Positions 35,680-47,200 of a DNA stretch of 64,000 nucleotides are shown here, in pieces; position 1 is the first letter of the stretch; every line of letters begins with the position of its first letter. This DNA is from Ophioderma brevispina. Its lineage: Eukaryota > Echinodermata > Ophiuroidea > Amphilepidida > Ophiodermatidae. The notes under the pieces are model-generated. The model searched no databases. It was not told the DNA's origin and saw only the letters and a list, made by a program, of their open reading frames with translations. The DNA lies in assembly GCA_023653785.1 (NCBI GenBank), contig JAMKCH010011823.1, forward strand, positions 1 through 64,000. Reading direction: 5' to 3'. The position numbers and the translations under genes were made by a program.

Positions 35680-35841
35680 AAGGAAAACAAACTCAAAGGA
35701 AGCTTTCACATTTTTCCGATCATCGGCACACAAAAATGGAAAATCTTCACAGAGCATGCCAAAATCTGAAAGTGTGAGTGGGGCGAGAGGTGGAGATTTC
35801 ACAGCCCACTGGGAGGATAATTTCAGGGATGAAATTACCCA
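35680..35841 (+). CDS. Weak candidate exon next to the TIR element
   Basis: After an acceptor-like TTTTGCTTCAAG a frame reads GRKTNSKEAFTFFRSSAHKN, then GKSSQSMPKSESVSGARGGD, then FTAHWEDNFRDEIT. It runs straight into the left end of the inverted-repeat element at 35842. A donor-like GTGAGTGGGG lies inside it at 35774. A second frame is open for 29 codons over the same start. No family is recognised. If real, the element interrupted the exon. Confidence 0.2.
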
Positions 35842-36142
35842 AAAGCACCTGGTGCTTGTATGTTACTAAGGGCGGGCTATACTTACCTGACGTAGTCAAT
35901 ACAAATGCATCCTCTCGGGGATTCAGAAACCTCCAAATATACCCCTAAAATAATTACCCCATACCCAAACAGGGTGTGGTTCCCCCCGTGGTGACTATTA
36001 CCCAACATGCACCACGACATCGTTCATTTCTAAGCTGACTATCCAATAAAGGCGGAGTTGCTCAGGGGACTGGGATGGGAGGGAGTCTACCTCAGGTAAG
36101 TATTAGCCCGCCATTAGTAACATACAAAGCCCCAGGTGCTTT
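35842..36142 (+). mobile_element. 301-bp TIR element with splice-donor-like ends
   Basis: The ends are inverted over ~54 bp: AAAGCACCTGG then TGTATGTTACTAAGGGCGGG on the left, mirrored by CCCGCCATTAGTAACATACA then CCAGGTGCTTT on the right. Near each end, directed outward, is the string CAGGTAAGTAT. It reads on the plus strand at 36093-36103 and on the minus strand at 35879-35889. This is a perfect match to the consensus 5' splice site. The left interior (35896-36010) also matches the far right end of the large element that follows. No ORF. Confidence 0.85.
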
Positions 36143-36146
36143 GGTA

Positions 36147-39100
36147 GTTACTGGCGGGCTTACTACTTACTCTGACGTAGAATCAATACAAATGCATCAA
36201 CGTCAGACTAGCGCAAGTAAGAGGAGGTGAGCGACTCAAGCCCCCAAAAAAGGGGGAACCACAAAAGATACAACACAAAAAGAAAATAAACTAATTAAAC
36301 ATTTAGGCCAAAGACTTAGGTCAGAAAGTTGGCCTGTAACAGTAAGGTACTTAACCCAATAAGCTTAAAACCAAATGCAGTGAAGCTCACTACAATAGAA
36401 AACTTGACCTACTCAGGACAGACTAAAATCTACAGATATGTCTCAAGAAGGCAGTTTTGGAATACCAAAACAGTCTGTATACCATAAACGATTAATTGTG
36501 AACCCGAGCAAAACGGCCCAAGATGAAGAAATTGAATCGAGTAAATGGGAGAGCAAAAAGAGATGCTCTACCACATATTGCGCTGGGAATTCGTACTTAC
36601 AACCGACGAACATCATACAAACACAGCGGTTGGACGGTCATGAACGAGGTAACGAAAGTTGTATGATATCCAACAGAACCATCTTTAATGGCGACTTGTC
36701 GCCGTAAATAGAGTTTGACTGATGCGTCTACGACTATCAAAGGCGAATACCAAAAGTCGAAATTTGGCCACAAAATCAGCTAAAATTCGCTTAGAGCTCT
36801 TAGGATAAAATCTTACACTGGAATCAGAGTTATCCCACAATTCGGTGTACCAGTTGAAATCACGAAAAGACTCTCTATCAGACGAGAAATAATTAAAAAA
36901 AAATTATTACGTGCGAACAAACAATCATGAGGATAAATAAATACCGCGAATCAAGTATTTAACAATTTCATAATAAACTTACGCAAAGGAAAGAAGACAT
37001 AATTTGACAAAAAATCTGCAGCGAAGAAGACGAAATGTGTTTTGTGCAAAATTTGTAACGAGATTGCTGATACCTGATTAAACTCAGGCCACCGATTGTC
37101 AATACAACCCGCCGTTGAACCAAAACAAGGAAGTCGCACAAAAGATGAATCTGAACTGTTTACCAAAACCGGTATGCGTGTAGCGAGCTAAAAGACCTCG
37201 TACCTTAGCCAGATAAAATTGTGAGGAAAATCGACCGAAACAATATGGAAAAGGTTCAGTAGAAAGGATCCACAGCGCACATGAAACTGAAGCAGCGAAC
37301 GTGGTATCTCGGGGATTCCGGGACACTACTGAAGGATGCCCCCGCACATGTACCTGGAAACCAAGCCTCTGCTGTAACACATGTGGCATTCGGCCGAAGA
37401 ACCTAAAATCCACGTAGTAAAACATTAAATTACAAAGCCAGAATTAGAAATTGCGATAGAAGGACGGTAGCGTCCTCCAAGATGCAAAATCGACGAGAAT
37501 CACAGAATCGATTACGCAATGAATCTCGTAGTACCCAGATATGAGATTTAACTTCTACATGATCATGAAGCCTATTGTAGTTTTTGAAGTGATTAAAACT
37601 CTAGCAAACTCAGGCGATATGATAACAAAGAGGATGAACGTCAGACATAAAAACTACGACATCGCTCCAGGAGATATCATCATAGGCCTAAACAGATTCC
37701 AAATACAATGTACGCAAAAAGAAAATGGTACTTGTTACCGGAACCGGGGTGTCAAGGAGTAGAGGCCCACGAGGTGAAAAATAATAACACCGATAGGCAA
37801 ATAAAGCTAAGCCAGAGTGGGCCCACCCCCTTTCAAAATAAACTCTGGAGAAAATACTTAATATAAAATAGCAGTAAATGCTATTATCATACCAGGCAGC
37901 TTGAAAGGATATCTAGCAGTGTAAACATAACTAGCTCCACTTTAAGGGCTCTACGAGAAAAATAACGCATACTAGCAACAATAGTCCCTTACAGCGATAT
38001 AAAGACAACAGGCGAACTGTCCGAATCAGAGAAGATGAGATAAAGTTTCTCTCATCGTTCTCTGGTCTGAATGATATCATATGTTAGCTTGTTAAAAGGT
38101 GGACAATAAGGACCCCGCGAGTACAGTAGTATACGAACATAGCTCCGCCTCCAGGGGAGTGATAAAGGCGACTGGCTGGAGGGGGGAGAATGGACTGAGC
38201 TCAGCAGATTGTCCAGAACTACGATTTCGATATCAGAACTAGGCCGACAATCGGAACTAAAAAAGAAGGGGTTAGACGGACTGTAAAGATGGAGAAGCAG
38301 CAGTTGAAAGGGACACCGTTCTGTTGCTCAAGTTGTAAAGGACGAAAAATTGTCATAAAATCATGTGAATTATGTACAATCTCAGAACCTGAGTCAAGAT
38401 ATTGTATGACAAGGAAGGGGATAAAACCCAAGTGTTAACAAAAGTTTAACCCACAATGACGAATACCTCCGGATAAGGCGACATTAGACACTTTCTAGGT
38501 CGTAAATGTGCACTAAAAAGACCGGGAATATGAGAAGATGAGAATTTGCCAAAAGGACTAGACAACTCGGTGAACAAAAAAGAAAACCGAAGCATCAGAG
38601 AAGGCCCGGAAAGAAGACAGTGTGAGGTTGGCAATTTAAAACAAATGAAGTTGCCTAAAAACCCTTATAGGATATGAGATTTAAACACCGAGGCCAGGGT
38701 CTCCATTCAGAACTCTGGGTCTGAAGGACCTCCAAAGTTTAAAGATCAAAATTATGTCAGACCTTAGAACCAGGCCCAGGAAGGGTAGTCTATCAGAAAT
38801 AGACTTCTAGCGAAGCAACACGTTCACGTTTCTAAGAGAACTTGACTCTGAGACAAGTAGAATGGAAAATAGGCGTCAAGCCGAAACAGTATCATGTGAC
38901 TGAAATAGAACGGCAAGACCACGGGACACAATGCAGTGCTAATATAAGCCAAAACTTCAATATGAGCCAATCTAGAATATGAGATGGCCAATATATCACA
39001 AAGAGTAGAAAGCGGCCATCAACTTCTTTGCTAACAGACTTGTGGTCGGGAAGGATGGCAACGATATAAAAAATGGCCCCTAGCACACAATACTACCTTT

Positions 39101-42100
39101 TGTAAGTATTGGGAGGCCTTAGGACTTCTGATAAGAGGGAGGTGCCCCTCCACAAGAGTGGAAAAGGAAAGAGGGTCGGTGTGACTTCAAAGTCTACTTG
39201 ACACAAACAGCCTTAGCCGATGAGAAAGCCCCAAGAAAAACATATCGGGGAAGGGTGAGTTCTCAAGTTCTAAAGAGGTAATTAAAAGTGGACCATTAAA
39301 GCACAATTAGCAATAATAGCATTGGCTAAAGCCGGATTAGAGTGAAGGATGGGTAATTAACACCCAATGAACAGGTTGTGGTTCGAGTAGTAAATGAAAC
39401 TCGGAGGTGCGGTCGGAACAATGAACTGCAGGATCGACCGGAAACACCGTGTGTCGCGGAAACATTCGGAGCCGAACCCAACGAAGCGGAACTGTGTGTT
39501 AGGCGGAAAGACTTCCTCCCAAGGTGCATCAACTGAGCATACGGGGGCAACGGAAATAGCCGAAGTAGCGGCGGCCGAAACTTCACGAGACACCGCCAAA
39601 ACTGTGGACTCGAAGTGACGGAAACAGAACTGTCAAGTTTCTTTACACCGGTGCAGACGTTAACACGGGCATAGGCATTGCAGGTGTCATATAATACCGT
39701 GTCCGTACTGTTGCTATGGTGCTAGGACACTTAAGTTCTTTACACCGGCCCAGTACAAAGCAAGATACAACTGTCCCCCAATGAGAACTGAGCTCCGAGC
39801 ATGTTTAACCCAAAAAAAAAAAAAAAAAAGTGGCAAATATGTTCGTTTAGGGTCATCCAACTGCCCCCCCTATATCATCCAACACAAGACAGCGAGAGAG
39901 CGAACCAAAATAGTTTGGAAAAAGGTATTTGAAAAGATGACAACCGGAAAAGTTCCTTGAGACGTGAAAACCAGACATCGAGTTCAGATCTCAATGAAAT
40001 GATTAAAAGGCGTGGAGGAGAGAACCCTACAATCAAACCCCGGAATCAAGACAGAAACAGGACCACGAGAATCTCAAAAATGGACCATGAATCCAAAAGA
40101 TTTACCCTCAAAATTTGCTCCTTGAAAATACTTCTGTAGCACGCAAGGATTGAACACTCAGCCACGCAGAGGAAATAGGAACTAAAGGATAACATATATC
40201 AACATATCTAACGTTCCAAAAATGCCAGCTTGCCATTACTAAAAATCACCGGGAGAACGCCTGTCTTGATTTAGGTTAAAAAGGTCCCAGATCTAACAAG
40301 AATCAATAACAACTAACCTCCCTTGGCTGTGATAATTAGGTTGGTATAATTATCTATAGGGTCATTAAGATGGTCGAGACCCAACAGTGACCGTATCTTA
40401 GAAATCAAATTAAACGGAAAACTGAATTAGAGTCTCTATGGACGAAGAGTCCCTACTAACACGACATACGCACGCTCAAGTTCCAAACGGAACCCGATGG
40501 TAGTAACAGAGGCGGGTCGCCACGAACGGGACACCCAAAAGAAGTGTTAGAGCCACAGAGGCAGTCAAAAACAAACTGGTATATGACAACTGCCGATAAG
40601 AACCCGCTGGTAGCCGAGTGCTAAGGCACCACTTAAGCCGTTTTTTTTTTTCCTTTTCCTCTAAACAAGATTAGAGATCGAGGTCAAACGATTGAATCAC
40701 GGACTTATAAAACACAAGACTGGCTTCAGAGATTCGGACTGAGGTATAAAGGATGACCAGGCATGCTTGAGACATGAATAGGACCACCAAAGAAAGGAGG
40801 GAAAAGGCTGACGCGTGGTGTCATGGATGGCTTTGGAGACCACCATATAAATAGCTAAAATCGCATCATAGGCTAAGCCGGATTAAAGATATGAATTGAT
40901 AACTTACCACGCCAGATGGTCGTTGACCATTGAACAAATAAACACCTGGGCGTGGCTAACAAGTAACGACTCTATGGTGTCCCGGTCGAAAACCACTGAT
41001 GTACCGAAGAACGAAGCACTAGAGGAATCGAAACACTTAGCGCCGAAACCAGTGAAGCAATACTGGAGCTATAGGCGGCGAAACACTTTTCCGAGATGAA
41101 TAAAAGCATTAAGTGTTAACAGCCGAAGAGACGGCTGCAGAAACTTCACGAGGATTTGCTCGGAAGAACATAGAAGGAACGTTACCGAAGGAAAACTCCC
41201 CGTTTCTTGCTTTACCTACCCGAGAGTATTCTGGCGTATCTACAGAGACGAAATTACCTTCGCGCGGGCTTCAGCATTGTCAGTTTGACGGAACATGTGG
41301 TTTGTTTGAGCCTCCTTTCTTTTCTTCCGGTTACCCGACGTATCACTCAAGTGTCTGCATCTGTCAGTTGACTTTTTTTTCCGATTTCTTAGTACATGAG
41401 CACTCGGAAAGCTTCGGGCCGAACCTATTGTGGCCAATAAAATTGTTAAAAGGTGAACAAACACTCTTCCCGAAACGAAACGATGAACGCAACGGGGGAG
41501 GAGTGGAACAACCGAATAACGGTGGCCGAAAACTCCCGTGTCGCCGCTGAAAATGACTCAGAAGAAACAGAAGAAATGGCCTAGAAGTGGATGGAACTGG
41601 TACAAACCAGGACAATTCGACTTGGACACAAACCCGAGAAATTTCGACAGAAAATGGCGTCGCAAGAGCCGAAGCTCAGCGACGACGGCTCTCTTAGGAA
41701 GAGCATTACCGAATTATCGCCAATCGGAAACTGGCCCCAGACTTAAGAGACTCGGGGCCCGGTTTCTTTACCTCCTTCCCAACAACTAGGCTATGCGAGA
41801 GGTTGGGACATAAATAAAACGATTAAAGATCGGACAAAAAGGCCCCGAGAAAATACGCACAAAAGTGTCGTCGGAAGAGACGAAGCTCAGCAACGATTGG
41901 CTCGCTTGTGAAGAGATTACCGAATCATTGCGTCGGAAAACTCGGCCCCAGACTGGAGTCTCGGAGCTTGTTTGTTGCACCTTATTCCCTGAAACCAGGC
42001 TTTGCGTGCAGGTTTGGGTGAGACCGATAAAGAATTACAAGGCTTACTTCTCCCATGCATATGTGACCCTCTCGATGCGGTGACGATCAGAATGTCAGAA

Positions 42101-42774
42101 GCTGTCGCTGATTGGAATGAATATTACCCCATCATCCCCAATAGAAAAGGAAATAAAACATGTAAATATGATGAATAAAGTTGAAATAATGGAATATATA
42201 AGCCAAATAACAAAACAATTTCCCTGAAACATAACTAATATATAACTGTCCTATAACACTGTGTAAAAATAAGAACAGTTACAACGGGAAGCGGATGAAA
42301 GGAGAATCAGGAAGGAAATCCGGGAGACGAAGTTAGCGGTCCCGGTTGAAACGGAAACGGTTCGTCAATATATGAACCGGAACGTCACCAAGGGCAAAAA
42401 AGTACAAATAAAAGGCTCCTTTCCCCGAACCCTAAAATAAATCCAAAACAGGGGAACAAGGGTGAGGAGTATGAAAAGGAGGATGCAAGGTCGATATAGG
42501 GTGGAAACTAACCAATATAGACCTTGCAAAAATACACCGATTTAGATCAATACCTTAGAGTACAGAAAAAATACAACCTTATGTTAGAGTCCAAATATAG
42601 AGGAAGGAACGATGTGTACGTGGTGATGTGGTGTAATATGGCACCACGGGGGGAACCACACCCCGGTGGGGTATGGGTATTATGTTAGGGGTATATTGGA
42701 GGGTCTGGCATCCACAGAGAGGATTGCAATTTGTATTGAGTGTACGTCAGAGTAAGTATTAGCCCGCAAGTAAC
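36147..42774 (+). mobile_element. 6.6-kb TIR element, no recognised transposase
   Basis: The left end GTTACTGGCGGGCTTACTAC is matched inverted by the right end ending AGTAAGTATTAGCCCGCAAG plus TAAC. Pairing covers about 55 bp, through CTGACGTA and TCAATACAAAT. The right end continues inward (42635-42720) with sequence matching the left interior of the 301-bp element. Between the ends the plus strand is visibly rich in A over T and dense in CCGAA and CGGAA words, unlike the flanks. The longest frame is 145 codons (41113-41550). I see no DDE, RT, integrase or helicase motif. It may be a large non-autonomous DNA transposon or a decayed autonomous one. Confidence 0.75.
41645..42005 (+). repeat. 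Internal direct repeat, ~211-bp spacing
   Basis: GAAGCTCAGC(G/A)ACGA occurs at 41671 and 41882. Each copy is followed by GGCTC(T/G)CTT, GA(G)AGATTACCGAAT or AGCATTACCGAAT, a CGGAAA block and GGCCCCAGACT. Related CCGAAA/CTTCACGAG words appear earlier at 39555-39600 and 41115-41155, so the element interior is built partly from repeated modules. Confidence 0.6.
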
Positions 42775-42812
42775 AAAAAACAGTACAATTAGAAGGTGCC
42801 CCACCAAATACA

Positions 42813-42956
42813 GCATATCAGGTTCGAACTGCAAGGAAGGCCTCGTCTGCAATAGTTGCCATTGTCAGTTGCGTTCTATAAGTGTTATACCGCCACAATC
42901 TAACACCTGGCAGCGTATTGCAGATGTTGAGCCTTTTTGCCCTAACCCCTCGAAAA
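42813..42956 (+). mobile_element. Foldback MITE family III, copy 1
   Basis: Matches 62595-62736 in the same orientation. Shared strings are GCAA(G)GAAGGCC, TCTGCAATAG(T/C)TGCCA, AAGTGTTATACC, and AATCTAACACCTGGCAGC followed by GCCTTTTTG(C/T)CCTAA. The two arms are partly inverted. It sits 39 bases beyond the right end of the 6.6-kb element. Confidence 0.75.
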
Positions 42957-44116
42957 TGTTAATTTTCACTCGTTCAAAGGAAAGTCCATCAATTATTACC
43001 TTTATTGCAAAATTTAAGTTCATTCACAATTTATACAATTTGTAAAATGAGGCAAGTGATTGTGTGTATTACAATAGCCCTCCGGTTACTGTGCAAATCG
43101 TTGCATCTTCCTCCGGCGATCTTCCCCTTGCCGCCGGTTAACCTGTAAACAAGCCATATTAATTCTGTATGGCATTGTATTGGGATAAAGTTCAGCCAAA
43201 ATAATTTGCAATATGACATTCGAATTTAATACAACTTCCACAGATTTGATAGAGTAGGTGGGGGTCGAGGCTGAGGATCGGCTGATGCCCTTTTCATTGT
43301 ACATCCCTTGAAATAAAATGTCCAACCAGGATTAACAGGCAAATTGTTGTTGTGTTACAAAAAAAACAATCCCTGGTTAAACCAGGGATCATTTCAATAC
43401 CGGGTAATTTTACTAAGTAAAAAACAAGAAAACATTTAAAAAAAACATTTCTTCAGTCCCAGCTTCCAGTTTCCTAAAAAATCCAAAATTTGATTTTTGG
43501 GTTAAAGGTCCCAGGAAAGAGATGATAAACCTAGTCCCAACGACCAAACTTTACGGGGCATTCCTTCCAATAAACCGGCCACAAAAAAGATACACTACCA
43601 GTGACACCTCATTAGTGAAACTATTGATTTTCAAGTCCAAGTGGCCAGAATGATTCAGCAACCAGTCACCTGGAATTTGCTATTACTCTCTGAAAAAATC
43701 AATAGTCACTAATGATATATCACAACACCACATCTTGAATGCTTTCTCTCTCCGCCCTCCTGTTAGACTTGACCCAAAACCCCATCAATTATATTTGCGT
43801 TTCCTGGGGACTTAAATATCATCACTTGGAGTTTATGCTTTGTAATGGTCCAATTTCATGATTCGAACATCCTTTTCCCTTTGACATACTACACAACAAA
43901 ATCTGAGCCATGTGGGCCTACGTGATATAGTGTGTAGTACATCATCTAATCCCTTATTATCCTGTGCAGATTTGATTTCCTCTGTTAGACAGGAATTTTG
44001 TCTTCTCTTTGTAATGGAGAGAAATTAGCCATCGTGGTCCTGTGACAGTGTGATACAATTTTATTTAGATCTTTCACTAATACACATTATCAGAATCATT
44101 GAAATTTTTTTTGCAG
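42957..44116. other. No gene seen; one perfect 21-bp palindrome
   Basis: ATCCCTGGTT-A-AACCAGGGAT lies at 43369-43389, and a related CCAACCAGGATT lies 40 bases upstream, which suggests a small foldback remnant. Otherwise nothing supportable. Confidence 0.5.
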
Positions 44117-44292
44117 TATTTACAGTGTCTTTCAAATGCATCAGGCTAAAATGCAAAATAATGAACATTAACAATGATACATGTTTTGACCCTAGTACAA
44201 GTGATAAAGTGTTTTATTTAGAAGGAACAAGATTGTCACTTTTAATGAAATTCAATCCTGCTTTGTTTGCAAATGGATGCTGCTTTTTTTTG
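44117..44292 (+). CDS. Weak candidate exon, product unknown
   Basis: A strong acceptor (T8-GCAG, ending 44116) opens a frame reading FTVSFKCIRLKCKIMNIN, then NDTCFDPSTSDKVFYLEG, then TRLSLLMKFNPALFANG, up to a possible donor GTAGAA at 44293. The spacing C-x3-K-C followed by a long hydrophobic stretch loosely recalls membrane-proximal integrin-alpha sequence, but this is too weak to name. It is AT-rich and could be chance. Confidence 0.2.
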
Positions 44293-47200
44293 GTAGAACC
44301 TACAAAAAAAAAAAAAATAAGGGTAATTTTTTGTGTGTGAAATGTATTTAAGTATATAATTATAAAAGTTATATTTTGAAGAAGGGCCCTTCATCGCAGC
44401 TTTACCCCAACCCCGTACCTGTAAAGTTTGGTTCGGATATTTTCAATCGTGTTTGTGATGTAAGCGCAAAAACTAAATTTTAATAAGCCCCTTGAATACT
44501 GTGTAAAATAGTATTGGTTACAACCAACATGGGGCACATTTTCATCATAACTCAGAACCAAACTCCTTTAGCCTAATTTCCCAGGACATGCGAAAAATGG
44601 TAGCTTTCTTTGAGACCAATATTTTACACTTCAATAAAATCTGGGATTCTGAAAGACAAGGCTAATCATCGATTATAATCTCATATCATGCCCTTTAAAA
44701 TATTACATCCATGTTTTGTGTTTAAGTCCTGTGTGCTTGAGATTTTGAGTTGTGATTTAAACAATTTTAGTAAACTTTTGCAAGATTGTAAAAAAAAAAT
44801 AAATAAAATTACGCCATTTTGACACTTCATTGAATTTTGTAACAAAAAACCCTTATCATCAAGATAGGGGGCTGTGTTTTTTTTCACACTCAAAACCATG
44901 CAGGTAAGCTAAGATTTTGTATACTTACGAATGATCCTACAATACAGTAAAACAATTCATTATGAGTGTATGATTTACAGCTTAGGCCTACAAGATATAT
45001 TGGGGCCACGCCTTAAGGGTTTTCAGTTTCGTATAGTGTGAGTCCTATTATCTCAGTGCATCCTGTATGGAGTGGGTACATGCATATTAAAAGATGTGCA
45101 AGATGCGATAAAGGCCATCACTCGCATGCTGGCTGTGTCAGGTCGGCCGCCGTGCATAAATAAGATTCAAAATGCGCCGAGGATGGAAGTTTATAGCTCT
45201 GGCGATCTGCTGGACACCAACACCATGGAATATTATTAAAATATTCACGTACAAACATTGGGCATTTGGCAAGGCAGCCTGCAATAAAAAATCGTCCAAT
45301 TGTTTTGATGAATTAGAGGACATGGTGCGAAAAAAGAAAAACAAATGTGACTGCTTAAAACCCTTAATATTGCAATATTTGTAGAAATGTGTAAATTAAA
45401 TTACTCCCAGGTACCGGTAGATGGTTTGTGTTTACATGTAGATCAAAATCGGAAGTGAATTCTTAACTTTCATTGTTGGAATTATTTCAGATGTTCTGTG
45501 AAGTAACAAGGCAGAGATTTAACACTGCTGGAAAGGTAGACCTACATGTAAATCTTGTAGTAAGATAATGCATCTGTTTTAATTACACATATGGCAAGCC
45601 AATCATCATTTCAAAAGGTTCTTATTAAAAATATGCATTTAAATACTCTTCTTTTGATTGTTTTATGTTTTGTTTTTGGTTTCACAGTAGCTTGACTGTT
45701 GTCAGATTTATTGTACTCCAGTGCTGATAATTCTAAAACTCTTATGTTCTTGGATATCTACATTCATGGTGATACTGAAACCATTTTTTGGGTGAGTTTT
45801 TCTGCTGATAAGTGATATTAATTTAATAGAATACCTGACTCCTGTTCACTTTTGCTTAGATGGTAATGAAGCCATTAATTTAAGAGTCGATAGTCTCATG
45901 GGTCTTAGGTTTTAGTGCTGAAAGCACTTGAATAAACTGATAATTTCATTTTAATATGTGTTCCCTTTTATTTATGTGGAGAAGAGTTCTTTCATAATCA
46001 AACATTCAGGTTGAGGGAATATGAAATGGTCAATTCGATTGGATCTTAATATTATATTTTATTATCAAACTTACATGGTCCAATATCGTAATTGGGGGGG
46101 GGGGTGGCAGGTGTTGAACTGTACCAACTCCAATAGACTATTTTAGGTATAGCCCACCAAGAGCCATTTCCATATAGCACAAATTCATACAAGTATGACG
46201 TAATATGATGTATGGTAGTTTAACGTTGTCTGGTTAGAATCTTGGCTTATTAAACCGCGCATTTAGCAGATAAAAATATTTCTTATACAACTTTGGCCCT
46301 CCTTTGTATCAGTCCTAAAATCTCTCTCACAACAACACCACATATGACCACTGATCTGAAAGGCATCCAGCAAAGCCTTCCATGGCTTCTTCAAGTCGGG
46401 GTGGGGACCTATTTTTTCCTTCTGGAAAATGTGCATTTGGCCAGTTATGACCATATAGGTTGCTTGAAATAAACTCCCTGCCCATGACTTCAAATAGAAC
46501 TACAATTTTCCGAGGTTAATATTTAAAACAAGTTTTGTTCTTCAGTTATTCCAATGTCCGTGGCCTCTATCACTGATGCCCTATTACCCCAGTACCCCTG
46601 GATTTGGTCCAAAGATCACAATATTGGTATCGTGAAAAAAAGCTTCTATAGTTTTCCATATTCACCCTGTGAATCTGTGACCAACATTTTTTATTTAGTG
46701 TTTCATATCAGAATGGATTGGAAATATTGAGTGAACTTCAACATCTTGGGCCAATCAGATGAAATCCTTGTGGAATTAAAATTGGGCCACTTCCCTTTAC
46801 CATTGATGACCAGTTTGTACCTGACAGTCACATTACAAAATGCCCAAAATATATGCACAGGTGGATTGGGTAGCGCAGAAAGTCTAAAAACGTCCTCCAA
46901 ACATCGTCATTGTCTACGTTTCTCAGACCCCATTGCAGAAACCCCACCTGTAGCTTACAACATAAGGGATATTGCTTAACATGAATTCATGAACTTTCAC
47001 CAACCACTGCAACATTCCTGGAAAACTTAAAAATTGGGGGAACAAATTGTTTTGGAGAAGTGTGACTTCTTGACTCCTACGAGGCAGACTGTAAGTGTCT
47101 TATTAAGAGCGGTCCACCAAACCCGCATTCCTTTTGGTTTTGTTTACAATTCTGAAGGAAATCTGCACTTATTAACACCTTGTGGACTACCTTGACAATA

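Noticed and set aside
35879..35889. Idea that the element at 35842 contains a U1 snRNA gene or is derived from one
   Set aside because: Only the first 11 bases of U1 match; the downstream stem-loop sequences do not follow.
41113..41550. 145-codon plus-strand open frame inside the 6.6-kb element
   Set aside because: It has no transposase, zinc-finger or other motif, and overlapping antisense frames of 74-83 codons. It lies among repeated CCGAA-rich modules.
45491..45535. 45-base exon-like stretch between TTATTTCAG and GTAGAC
   Set aside because: Too short to test for coding, with a weak donor and no neighbouring exons.
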